A stretch of DNA of 64,000 nucleotides from Bradyrhizobium elkanii WSM2783 (GCF_000472865.1 NZ_AXAP01000017.1:58318-122317); one strand, 5' to 3'. Counted from the first letter of the stretch, positions 49,600 through 57,485 are shown. Numbers and translations: made by a program. Notes: generated by a model not told the origin, from the sequence alone.

Positions 49600-52322
49600 C
49601 CTTCGACATCAACGGCAAGACATTCTCGGAAACGCCGCGGGTCGGACAATGCCTGCGCACCTTCCTGCGCGACCTCGGGCATTTCGGCGTCAAGAAAGGC
49701 TGCGACGCCGGCGATTGCGGCGCCTGCACCGTGCTGCTCGACGGCGAGCCGGTGCATAGCTGCCTGATCCCCGCGTTCCGTGCCGAAGGGCATGCGGTCA
49801 CCACCATCGAGGGATTTGCGCCTGACGGCGGCACCCATCCGCTGCAGCAGGCCTTCCTCGACGCGCAGGGATTCCAGTGCGGTTTCTGCACCGCCGGCAT
49901 GATCCTGACCTGCGCGTCGCTGAACCAGGCGCAGCGGCAGGACCTCGGCGCCTCGCTCAAAGGCAATATCTGCCGCTGCACGGGCTATCGCTCGATCGAG
50001 GACGCGCTCGACGGCAAGACAAACATAGAGGACGCGGACGCCGGCACGGCTTTCGGCCGTAGCCTTCCGGCGCCGGCCGGACCGCTCGTGGTGCGCGGAG
50101 CGGCGCGCTATACGTTCGATACCAAGTTGGAAGGCCTGCTGCACGTCAAGCTGCTGCGCTCGCCGCATCCGCACGCGAAGATCGTCAGGATCGACGCAAG
50201 CGCGGCGCTCGCGGTGCCGGGCGTGCACGCCGTGCTCACCCATGAGGATGCGCCAAAGCTTCTGTTCTCGACCGCGCGGCATGAGAAGGACTGGATGGAC
50301 CCCGAGGACACCCGCGTCCTCGACGACGTCGTCCGCTTCATCGGCCAGAAGGTCGCCGCCGTCGTGGCGGAGACCGAGGCCGCGGCGGAAGAAGGCTGCC
50401 GCTGCCTCAAGGTCGACTACGAGCTGCTGCCCGCGGTGTTCGATCCAGCGCAGGCGATTGCGCCGGGGGCTCCGGTCCTCCATGGCGACAAGACAGTCGA
50501 ACATCGCATCACCAACCCCACGCGCAACCTCGTCGCGGAGACGCATGGCGAATATGGCGACGTTGCGAAGGGCCTCGCCGAGGCCGCCGTCACCTATGAG
50601 GGGACGTTCACGACCCAGCGCGTCCAGCATGCCGCGCTGGAGACCCATGGCGGGCTCGCCTGGATCGACACTGAGGGCATCCTCAATGTCCGCTCCAGCA
50701 CGCAGGTGCCGTTCCTGACACGGCGCGGGCTGTCGCAGATCTTCGCTCTGCCGCCCGATAAGATCAGGGTGTTCTGCGAACGCGTCGGCGGCGGCTTCGG
50801 CGGCAAGCAGGAGATGTTCGTCGAGGACATCCTTGCGCTCGCCGCGCTCAAGACCGGACGCCCGGTCAAGCTGGAATTCACCCGCGAGGAGCAGTTCATC
50901 GGCACTTCGACGCGGCATCCGATGCGCGTCACGGTCAGGGCCGGCGCCGACAAGGACGGCAAGCTGACCGCGCTGCAGCTCGATGTGCTCTCCAACACCG
51001 GCGCCTACGGTAACCATGCAGGGCCGGTGCTGTTCCATGCGGTCGCCGAATGCATCAGCGTCTACAACTGCCCGAACAAGAAGGTCGACGCCGCCGTCGC
51101 CTACACCAACACGCTGCCGGCCGGCGCCTTCCGCGGCTACGGCCTGCCGCAAAGCCTGTTCGCCGTGGAAGCGGCGATCGACGAACTGGCAAAACAGCTC
51201 GGCATCAACCCGTTCGACTTCCGCCGCCGCAATGTCGTCAAGCCCGGCGATCCCATGCTGTCGCCGCCGCCGTCCGAATATCATGACGTGCTCTATGGCT
51301 CGTATGGCCTCGATCAGTGCCTCGACCTGGTCGAGCGCGCGATGGCCGCGGACACGCCGCGATATGGATTGTCGGCGGAGTGGCTGGTCGGCGACGGCAT
51401 GGCGCTGACGATGATCGACACCGTCCCACCGGCCGGGCACCTCTCCGATTCCAAAATCGCGCTACGCGAGGATGGTGGCTTCGAGCTGACGGTCGGCACC
51501 GCCGAGTTCGGTAACGGCACCAGCACGGTGCATCGCCAGATCGCGGCCAGCGCGCTGGCGACGACGGTCGATCGCATCGTCCTGAAGCAATCCGACACCG
51601 CGCATGGCGGCCACGACACCGGCGCCTATGGCAGCGCCGGCATCTTCGTCGCCGGGCGCGCGACGCAGCATGCAGCCGAAAATCTCGCGGCCGCGATCAA
51701 GGCGTTCGCGGCCGAGATGACTGAAGGCGACGCTGGCTCATGCCTGCTGGACAATGAAACGGTTGTCTGCGGCAAGCGGCGCCTATCCTTTGCCGACCTC
51801 GCAAAAGCCGCGAAAGCGCGTGGCAGCATGCTGGAAGCCAGCGGCAGCGCGCATGGCACGCCGCGCTCGGTCGCCTTCAACGTGCAGGGCTTTCGCGTCG
51901 CCGTGAACAAGGGCACCGGCGAAGTCAGGATCTTGAAGAGCGTGCAGGCGGCCGACGCCGGCCGCGTCGCCAACCCGATGCAATGCCGCGGCCAGATCGA
52001 AGGCGGCGTCGCGCAAGCGCTGGGCGCCACACTTTACGAAGAGCTCGTGATCGACGACGGCGGACGGGTGATCAATCCGAGGTTCCGCGACTATCATTTG
52101 CCCTCTTATGCCGACGTGCCGCGCACGGAAGTATTCTTTGCGGAGACGTCGGATGCGGTTGGGCCGATGGGCGCCAAGTCGATGAGCGAGAGTCCATACA
52201 ACCCCGTCGCCGCCGCACTCGGCAACGCCATCGCCAACGCCACCGGCATCCGCTTCACCAGCGCGCCCTTCAAGCCGGACCGTTTGTTTCCGGCGCTGCA
52301 TGAGAAGTATGGCGCCGCGTAG
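49596..52322 (+). CDS. Fused [2Fe-2S]-molybdopterin subunit of a xanthine dehydrogenase-family hydroxylase
   Basis: 908 residues. Residues 1-150 are the iron-sulfur part: C36, C41, C44, C56 (plant-type cluster, KGCDAGDCGACTVLLDG) and C95, C98, C126, C128 (FQCGFCTAGMILTC, NICRCTGY). From about 165 the Mo-binding part: GGGFGGKQEMFVED (Q405), AGAFRGYGLPQS (R513), GTAEFGNGTSTVHRQ and GAKSMSESPYNPVA with the catalytic Glu E865. Bovine-type xanthine dehydrogenase has Glu where Q405 sits, so the substrate may not be xanthine, though the genomic setting (8-oxoguanine deaminase, uricase) favours a purine. FeS fused to Mo with a separate FAD protein is not the usual XdhAB split. The stop codon lies within a repeat. 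Confidence 0.88.
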   Translation: MTFDINGKTFSETPRVGQCLRTFLRDLGHFGVKKGCDAGDCGACTVLLDGEPVHSCLIPAFRAEGHAVTTIEGFAPDGGTHPLQQAFLDAQGFQCGFCTAGMILTCASLNQAQRQDLGASLKGNICRCTGYRSIEDALDGKTNIEDADAGTAFGRSLPAPAGPLVVRGAARYTFDTKLEGLLHVKLLRSPHPHAKIVRIDASAALAVPGVHAVLTHEDAPKLLFSTARHEKDWMDPEDTRVLDDVVRFIGQKVAAVVAETEAAAEEGCRCLKVDYELLPAVFDPAQAIAPGAPVLHGDKTVEHRITNPTRNLVAETHGEYGDVAKGLAEAAVTYEGTFTTQRVQHAALETHGGLAWIDTEGILNVRSSTQVPFLTRRGLSQIFALPPDKIRVFCERVGGGFGGKQEMFVEDILALAALKTGRPVKLEFTREEQFIGTSTRHPMRVTVRAGADKDGKLTALQLDVLSNTGAYGNHAGPVLFHAVAECISVYNCPNKKVDAAVAYTNTLPAGAFRGYGLPQSLFAVEAAIDELAKQLGINPFDFRRRNVVKPGDPMLSPPPSEYHDVLYGSYGLDQCLDLVERAMAADTPRYGLSAEWLVGDGMALTMIDTVPPAGHLSDSKIALREDGGFELTVGTAEFGNGTSTVHRQIAASALATTVDRIVLKQSDTAHGGHDTGAYGSAGIFVAGRATQHAAENLAAAIKAFAAEMTEGDAGSCLLDNETVVCGKRRLSFADLAKAAKARGSMLEASGSAHGTPRSVAFNVQGFRVAVNKGTGEVRILKSVQAADAGRVANPMQCRGQIEGGVAQALGATLYEELVIDDGGRVINPRFRDYHLPSYADVPRTEVFFAETSDAVGPMGAKSMSESPYNPVAAALGNAIANATGIRFTSAPFKPDRLFPALHEKYGAA

Positions 52323-52390
52323 GGTGGGCACGCTTACGCCGACGCTCGTGGACGGGTCGCGGCAAGTGAGTCGCTTTGCCCACCCTACGG
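52318..52390. repeat. Inverted repeat GTAGGGTGGGCA ... TGCCCACCCTAC
   Basis: 13-bp arms (52318-52330 and 52377-52389) with a 46-nt loop, between convergent genes. The TAG stop of the molybdoenzyme gene is inside the left arm. Related in sequence to the GTAGGATGGGTAGAG element at 46435. Confidence 0.75.
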
Positions 52391-52400
52391 GAGAGAACCC

Positions 52401-53243
52401 CTACCCCCGCCCTACCGTGCACTCGATCTGGCCGTGCGGCTCGTCGGTCGGCAGGAACACCTGGTTGTTGTTGTCGAGCCCGAACGCGGAGAGATTCATC
52501 GGGATGAAATGCATGTTCGGGCAGGCCATGCTGATCTCGGAAATCTCCGGCACCGTGGCGAGCGCCGCCTCGCCCATCCGGTAGAGGCTGTCCTGCACGC
52601 TCCAGCTATAGGTGGTCGAGAACACCTCCAGCAGCGTGTCGAGGATCTTCGCGTTCGTCGCCGGATAGCTCGCGGGCTTGCCCGACCATTTCCATGAGGC
52701 GACCATGCTGGTCGCGCAGATGCGGTCGTGGGTCTCGGCAAGCGTGGTGTAGGGATCCTTGAGGTAGTTCTCCCAGCCCGACTGGGTCGACTTCATGAAG
52801 GCGAAGCCGTCGACGCCTGAGGCGAGCGCCGTCGGTCCGCCGCGCGTTGCGGTGAGTTCGACGGTCGGTTTGCCGTTGCCGTCGAGCACGAAACTGTGCG
52901 GATGCGGCTTGCCACCGAAGCTCAGCCTGTTCCACCTGGTCTCGTGCGAGGTGATGGATACCGACGACACCTGCGGATAGGTGTCGAAATATTTCTGCGC
53001 CAGGACCTGGCAGAATTCTTCCGCCGAGAGCCCGGTGTTCTCGCGGGCGACGACGTTGACGACGTTCTTGATGGTGTCGGTCGACACTGTGTTGGAATTG
53101 TCCGCGTGCGTATAGGTGCGGGCGAAATCGCCCTCGAGCATCGCCTTGATGCTGAGCTGGCTGACCTCGTGCCTGCCGCCATCGCGATGAATGCGCATCA
53201 CGCGCACGCGGCCCTTGCCGTAGCGGTTGTTGATCAGCGGCAC
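52401..53243 (-). CDS. Urate oxidase (uricase)
   Basis: 280 residues, normal length. Uricase motifs: NNRYGKGRVRVMRIHRDG at the start, YTHADNSNTVSTDTIKNVVNVVARE (catalytic Thr-Lys region), SSVSITSHETRWNRL, GFAFMKSTQSGWENYLKDPYTTLAET, CPNMHFIPMNLSAFGLDNNNQVFLPTDEPHG. Cofactor-independent oxidation of urate to 5-hydroxyisourate and H2O2. The product is handled by the UraD-UraH fusion encoded next on the same strand, although uricase has its own sigma-54-type promoter. Convergent with the molybdoenzyme gene. Confidence 0.96.
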   Translation of the reverse strand: MPLINNRYGKGRVRVMRIHRDGGRHEVSQLSIKAMLEGDFARTYTHADNSNTVSTDTIKNVVNVVARENTGLSAEEFCQVLAQKYFDTYPQVSSVSITSHETRWNRLSFGGKPHPHSFVLDGNGKPTVELTATRGGPTALASGVDGFAFMKSTQSGWENYLKDPYTTLAETHDRICATSMVASWKWSGKPASYPATNAKILDTLLEVFSTTYSWSVQDSLYRMGEAALATVPEISEISMACPNMHFIPMNLSAFGLDNNNQVFLPTDEPHGQIECTVGRG

Positions 53244-53299
53244 GTGAAAGCCTCCACCGGTAAGTTTGCAGGCGCGATCGCCCTGTCAGATCGATAATG

Positions 53300-53316
53300 A
53301 GCAACGTTTGTGCCAG
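53300..53316 (-). promoter_or_regulatory. Sigma-54 promoter of uricase
   Basis: Minus strand CTGGCACAAACGTTGCT: TGGCAC, then TTGCT at exact spacing; only the seventh base differs from TGGCACG. About 45 bp leader to the ATG at 53243. Confidence 0.8.
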
Positions 53317-53438
53317 CGGGCAAGCTGCAGGCACGGCAAAGTGAGTTGGTGTGACCTGCCACCCCTGCCACAATCTTCGCCATTGTTGCTGCGGCTTTCA
53401 GCAGCGGCGTCGGGTATCCGTCGTCACGCACACAGGTC

Positions 53439-53540
53439 CTCATCCTGAGGAGACCGCAAAGTGGTCGTCTCGAAGGATGGCCGCGGGTACAGCGGAGGCG
53501 TCATGGTTCGAGACGCGCTGCGCGCTCCTCACCATGAGGG
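53439..53540. repeat. Dispersed palindromic repeat (CCTCATCCTGAGGAG type)
   Basis: CCTCATCCTGAGGAG and GTCTCGAAGGATG in the left half pair with CATGGTTCGAGACGCG and CTCCTCACCATGAGG in the right. A familiar Bradyrhizobium intergenic palindrome (from memory). It lies between the uraDH stop and the uricase promoter. Confidence 0.75.
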
Positions 53541-53546
53541 GCGACG

Positions 53547-54431
53547 TCAACTGCCGCGATACGTCGCATAGCTCCAGGGCGTGACCAGGAGCGGCACGTG
53601 GAGATGGCCTTCGGGCTCGCTCACGGCAAAGCGCAGCGGGATGCGGTCGAGGAAGGGCGGATCGGAGAGCGGCACTTGGCGGCCGGCGAAATAGTCGGCG
53701 ACGCTGAACAGGAGCTCGTATTTCCCAATCGGTATGGGACGGCCGCCGATCAGCGGCTGATCGGTGCGGCCGTCGGCGTTGGTCACCGCGCGCGTCACCA
53801 CGCGGCTTGGGCCGAGATCGGACAGCTCGATCAATTCGACCGCGATGCCGGCTGCGGGCTTGCCGCTGTGGGTATCGAGCACATGCGTGGACAGGCGGCC
53901 ATGTACGGCGAGCCGATCCTCGGCCGTCACGAGCTGATCGAGCCGCAGCGCGGCGATGCGGCAGATCTCCTCGATCGATCGCTGCATCTCGGCCGGCACG
54001 TCGTTCGGCAGCCGCCGCTCGAAATCGCGCAGGATCGAATCCTTGGTGTGGCGGCGGACCGAGACGATATAGGGAAAACCGAATTTCGTGCGATAGGCGT
54101 TGTTGACGCGCTCGAACGCGTCATATTCGGCATCCGACAACCGGTCGAGGCCGGCGCTGTTCTGCTCTGCATCGGATTCGGCGGTGAGGCCCGCGGCGCG
54201 CTGGGTCTTGTCGGCGAGATCGGGATGCGCCTTGATCAGCGCGAGCCGTAGCTCAGCCGGTGCGCGCTCCACCGCGGCCTTCATCGCCGTGAACAACACG
54301 TTGATGCCGGCGAACGGCCGCAGCAACGCCACTTCTTCGGCGATCCACGGCGAATGCTCGAAGATGTTGGCAAGCGCTGCGACAAATTCGTCGCGGCTCT
54401 TGTTGTTGAGATCGGCGATTGTGATCGACAT
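53547..54431 (-). CDS. Fused OHCU decarboxylase-hydroxyisourate hydrolase (UraD-UraH)
   Basis: 294 residues from the ATG at 54431. Residues 1-170: UraD, with catalytic His in ALIKAHPDLADKTQ (H69), EYDAFERVNNAYRTKFGFPY and IVSVRRHTKDSIL. Residues 176-294: transthyretin-like HIU hydrolase, with GRLSTHVLDTHSGKPAAGIA and the terminal YRGS tetrapeptide. The HIUase opens 5-hydroxyisourate and UraD decarboxylates OHCU to (S)-allantoin, so one chain performs the two steps after uricase. Starts 4 bp after PuuE; last gene of the DUF3830-PuuE-UraDH operon. Confidence 0.94.
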   Translation of the reverse strand: MSITIADLNNKSRDEFVAALANIFEHSPWIAEEVALLRPFAGINVLFTAMKAAVERAPAELRLALIKAHPDLADKTQRAAGLTAESDAEQNSAGLDRLSDAEYDAFERVNNAYRTKFGFPYIVSVRRHTKDSILRDFERRLPNDVPAEMQRSIEEICRIAALRLDQLVTAEDRLAVHGRLSTHVLDTHSGKPAAGIAVELIELSDLGPSRVVTRAVTNADGRTDQPLIGGRPIPIGKYELLFSVADYFAGRQVPLSDPPFLDRIPLRFAVSEPEGHLHVPLLVTPWSYATYRGS

Positions 54432-54435
54432 CCGC

Positions 54436-55371
54436 CTATCCGATGCTGAAGGCATGTTCGGCGAACTGCTTGTGATGGGCGTACCAATGCTCAGCGATCT
54501 GCAGCCGGGTCGGCACCCAGACGCGGTCGTGCTTTCCGATGTAGTCGAGGAAGCGCATCAAGGCCGCGGCGCGGCCGGGGCGGCCGACCAGGCGGCAATG
54601 CAGGCCGATTGACATCATCTTCGGCGACGTCTCACCTTCGGCATAGAGCACATCAAAACTGTCCTTCAGATAGGTGAAGAACTGATCGCCGCTGCCAAAG
54701 CCCTGCGGGTTGACGAAGCGCATGTCGTTGGCATCGAGGGTGTACGGGATCACCAGATGCGGCTCCAAGCCCGCCGCCTTGATCCAGTAAGGGAGATCGT
54801 CGGCATAGGAATCGCAGAGGTAAGCGAGGCCGCCCGCCTCCATCAAGAGCCGGAGCGTATTGATCGAGGACCGCCCGGTGTACCAGCCGAGCGGCCGCGC
54901 GCCCGTCGCCTCGGTGTGCACGCGGATCGCTTCCGCGATCTCGGCGCGCTCCTCGCTCTCCGACATGTCCTTGTGCTCGACCCACCTGAGGCTGTGGCTC
55001 GCGATGTCCCAGCCCGCCTCCTTCATCGCGGCAACGATCTCGGGATTGCGCTTCAGCGCCATCGCAACGCCGAACACGGTGGTCGGCAATTTGCGCTCGC
55101 CGAACATGCGCCAGAGCCGCCAGAACCCGGCGCGCGAGCCGTATTCGAACATCGATTCGATATTGGCATGACGCTGGCCAGGCCAGGGCTGCGCGCCGAG
55201 CACATCCGACAAGAACGCTTCCGAGGCGCTGTCGCCATGCAGGATGTTGTTCTCGCCACCCTCTTCGAAATTCACCACGAACTGCACGGCGATGCGGGCA
55301 TTGCCCGGCCATTTCGGATCGGGCGGGTTGCGGCCATAGCCGCGAAGATCGCGCGGATATGCTTCGGTCAC
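54436..55371 (-). CDS. puuE: Allantoinase PuuE (polysaccharide deacetylase fold)
   Basis: 311 residues. PuuE signature: YPRDLRGYGRNPPDPKWPGNARIAVQFVVNFEEGGENNILHGD at the N-terminus, then ERKLPTTVFGVAMALKRNPE, ASHSLRWVEHKDMSE and a C-terminal GRPGRAAALMRFLDYIGKHDRVWVPTRLQIAEHW. Hydrolyses (S)-allantoin to allantoate without the binuclear metal site of amidohydrolase-type allantoinases. Its ATG shares a base with the DUF3830 stop and it is followed after 4 bp by uraDH. Confidence 0.94.
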   Translation of the reverse strand: MTEAYPRDLRGYGRNPPDPKWPGNARIAVQFVVNFEEGGENNILHGDSASEAFLSDVLGAQPWPGQRHANIESMFEYGSRAGFWRLWRMFGERKLPTTVFGVAMALKRNPEIVAAMKEAGWDIASHSLRWVEHKDMSESEERAEIAEAIRVHTEATGARPLGWYTGRSSINTLRLLMEAGGLAYLCDSYADDLPYWIKAAGLEPHLVIPYTLDANDMRFVNPQGFGSGDQFFTYLKDSFDVLYAEGETSPKMMSIGLHCRLVGRPGRAAALMRFLDYIGKHDRVWVPTRLQIAEHWYAHHKQFAEHAFSIG

Positions 55372-55784
55372 TAAACTTCCTCGAAACGAATCTTCTGCGC
55401 GCCCTTCCAGAGCACGGTCTTGCCGAAGGTGACGAGGTTCTCGAGCCCCGACGTCAGCGTGATGAAATGATTGCCGGCGAGCTGACCCATCTTGCTTGCG
55501 AAATGCACGCCGCCATAGGCGAGCAGGATCTCGGTTTCGCTGATGCCGCCGGGATAGAGGATGATCTGGCCGGGCGCCGGATAGCTGGTGTGGTTCTCAT
55601 AGGAGACGCCAAAGTCGAGATCGCCGAGCGGCATCCAGACCCCCTCGCCGCTCCAGCGGACATGGATCGCCTGGCTCTCGAACGGCATCGCCTTGCGAAA
55701 CGCTGCAACCGTCTTCGGCGCCAGCGCCTCCTCAAAGCGCGCGTCGAATTTGAAGTCACCGGCATGGACAATCAGTTTGCTCAT
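55371..55784 (-). CDS. DUF3830 family protein (cyclophilin-like fold)
   Basis: 137 residues. DUF3830 pattern: FKFDARFEEALAPKTVAAFRKAMPFESQAIHVRWSGEGVWMPLGD, ENHTSYPAPGQIILYPGGISETEILLAYGGVHFASKMG, and GNHFITLTSGLENL. The fold is related to cyclophilins, but the family has no established reaction. It is the first gene after the sigma-54-type promoter at 55862 and overlaps puuE by one base, so it is produced with the allantoin enzymes. Possible roles: an unassigned ureide step (allantoin racemization or ureidoglycine handling) or an accessory binding protein; all are inference. Confidence 0.85.
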   Translation of the reverse strand: MSKLIVHAGDFKFDARFEEALAPKTVAAFRKAMPFESQAIHVRWSGEGVWMPLGDLDFGVSYENHTSYPAPGQIILYPGGISETEILLAYGGVHFASKMGQLAGNHFITLTSGLENLVTFGKTVLWKGAQKIRFEEV

Positions 55785-55861
55785 TGATCTCTTCTCTTGG
55801 ATCTCTGCTGTTGTGTAGCTGGGAACCGCCTCTTGCTACCGCATTGCAGCGCGGCATCGGA

Positions 55862-55878
55862 AGCAAGGACCATTCCAG
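55862..55878 (-). promoter_or_regulatory. Sigma-54 promoter of the DUF3830-puuE-uraDH operon
   Basis: Minus strand CTGGAATGGTCCTTGCT: GG and TTGCT at exact spacing, two mismatches in TGGCACG. About 65 bp of leader. Confidence 0.6.
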
Positions 55879-55891
55879 AGGCAGCGTTGGC

Positions 55892-56182
55892 CTAGTTTCT
55901 CCGATCGTACGACCAGCCGAACAGGCCGCTGCGCTGCGTCTCAGGCTCGGGCGGCGGCGCCTCCTTGGCCTCGGCCTGCGGCGGCGGTGCAGGCGGCGCC
56001 GGCAGGTTCTCGCATTTCAAGGAGTAGACCAGTTCGCCTTTCGCAGTGCGGCCGATCGGAGCGCAATCGTCCGCCCGGGCGACCGCGCCTTTTGTCGCAC
56101 CTTTGGTCTCCTTCGGCGCCAGCTGGGTCTGCGCCCAGGCTGGCCAGGCGACCAGCAGCAGCACTGGTAAAAACTTCTTCAT
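55892..56182 (-). CDS. Small exported Pro/Ala-rich protein of unknown function
   Basis: 96 residues from the ATG at 56182 (an ATG at 56191 is also possible). Signal peptide MKKFLPVLLLVAWPAWAQ, then a polar region with two cysteines (DDCAPIGRTAKGELVYSLKC) likely forming a disulfide, a proline-rich linker (APPAPPPQAEAKEAPPPEPE) and a C-terminal SGLFGWSYDRRN. The DCAPIGRTAKGELVYSLKCE segment looks like a compact periplasmic domain. No function assigned. Confidence 0.65.
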   Translation of the reverse strand: MKKFLPVLLLVAWPAWAQTQLAPKETKGATKGAVARADDCAPIGRTAKGELVYSLKCENLPAPPAPPPQAEAKEAPPPEPETQRSGLFGWSYDRRN

Positions 56183-56424
56183 CGACCTCACTCGTTGGGA
56201 ATCATTTGCCTAATTGAACCGGACCGGCACCGGCAGTCCCATGATAGCGCGAACCGCCTGTAATACCTGCTGAATATTTAGCCGTGACCAAGAAATTTGC
56301 TCGCCGCTTCGTGATGGGCGCAACCGTACTAACCGTCAGCGCACATCGCTATCTCCCTCTTTAGCGCTGAGGTGCGAGCCGCACAGGCCTCGCAGACGAA
56401 GCGTAATAAAGCCGGGAGAACCAC

Positions 56425-56655
56425 ATGAAGACATTCCTCACCATCTTTGGGTCAGTTTTGATTATTGCGTCATCCGTCCAGTTCGCTGCGGCAGCGCAGC
56501 AGCGGCATCACTACAAGAAGTCGGACCGCGTCGTGGTGCGCCAGCAGCCGTGTCCCTGCAATTCCTATGCAGCCTGGTCTGCTCCGTCCCCTGAGATGTA
56601 CGACTACCCGCCGAGCGTCTTCACTGGCGGCTGGTCGGCACCCGCCGGCCGCTGA
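56425..56655 (+). CDS. Small exported protein of unknown function
   Basis: 76 residues with GGGAGAACCAC before the ATG. Signal peptide MKTFLTIFGSVLIIASSVQFAAAA; mature part basic then aromatic (QQRHHYKKSDRVVVRQQPCP, followed by CNSYAAWSAPSPEMYDYPPS). A Cys-Pro-Cys motif is present. A clear rho-independent terminator follows, supporting a real monocistronic gene. Confidence 0.7.
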   Translation: MKTFLTIFGSVLIIASSVQFAAAAQQRHHYKKSDRVVVRQQPCPCNSYAAWSAPSPEMYDYPPSVFTGGWSAPAGR

Positions 56656-56677
56656 GCCGATCGAGGCTGAACGCAAC

Positions 56678-56711
56678 AAAGGCCGGCCGCGGACATCGCG
56701 GTCGGCCTTTT
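56678..56711 (+). terminator. Rho-independent terminator
   Basis: AAAGGCCG ... CGGCCTTTT with a CGCG/CGCG inner stem follows the small exported protein gene and precedes the SDR gene. Confidence 0.75.
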
Positions 56712-56751
56712 CGTGTAACATGACCTCGCAACCTTCAGACGGGAGAGAATG

Positions 56752-57485
56752 ATGACGACAGCGACATTGCGCGGTCATGTGGCGCTCGTGACCGGAGGTT
56801 CGCGCGGCATCGGTGCCGCGATCGTGCGCGCGCTGGCCGACCAGGGCGCGGCTGCGCGATCAATTATCGCGAGCGCGCGGGCGACGCGGATGCGCTGGCG
56901 AAAGAGATCACGGCCGCGGGAGGAAAGGCGATCGCGATCGGCGCGGACGTCTCACAGGCCGCAGCGGTTGCGGAGCTCGTGCAGCGCGCCAGGGCCGAGC
57001 TCGGCCCGATCGACATCCTCGTCAACAATGCCGGCATCGCAATCACGCGCGGGGTCGACGATCTCACCGAAGCCGATTTCGATTCCACCATCGCGGTGAA
57101 CCTGAAATCGGTGTTCCTGTGCACGCAGGCGGTGCTGCCGGCGATGCGCGCCAAGCAATGGGGCCGCATCGTCAACATCTCCTCGGGAGCGGCACGCGGC
57201 GCCGGCGCGATCGGGCCGCACTACAATGCGTCGAAGGCCGGCGTCGAGGGATTGACGCGCGGCTATGCCGCACGCCTCGTCAAGGAAGGCATCACCGTTA
57301 ACGCGGTCGCGCCCTCGCTGATCGAGACCGACATGATGAAGGGCCAGCCAAATCTGGTCGCCCGGATTCCGCTCGGCCGTTTCGGCACCGCCGACGAAGT
57401 CGCGCAGGCCGTGATGATGCTGATCGGCAACGCCTACATGACCGGCCAGACCGTGGCGATGAGCGGCGGCATGGCGTTCAACTAG
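56752..57485 (+). pseudogene. SDR-family oxidoreductase with a single-base frameshift
   Basis: Start ATG at 56752 (or 56749; GGGAGAGA upstream). The first frame encodes GHVALVTGGSRGIGAAIVRALADQGAA, the Rossmann motif, then the frame is lost at about 56854: GGCGCGGCTGCGCGATC is one base short of continuing into INYRERAGDADALAKEITAA. The second frame carries on through ILVNNAGIA, VNLKSVFLCTQAVLPAM, the catalytic IVNISSG ... YNASKAGVEG (Ser, Tyr, Lys) and GRFGTADEVAQAVMMLIGNA. Intact length would be about 245 residues, a classical 3-oxoacyl-ACP-reductase-like SDR. Either a fresh pseudogene or a sequencing error. Confidence 0.88.
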
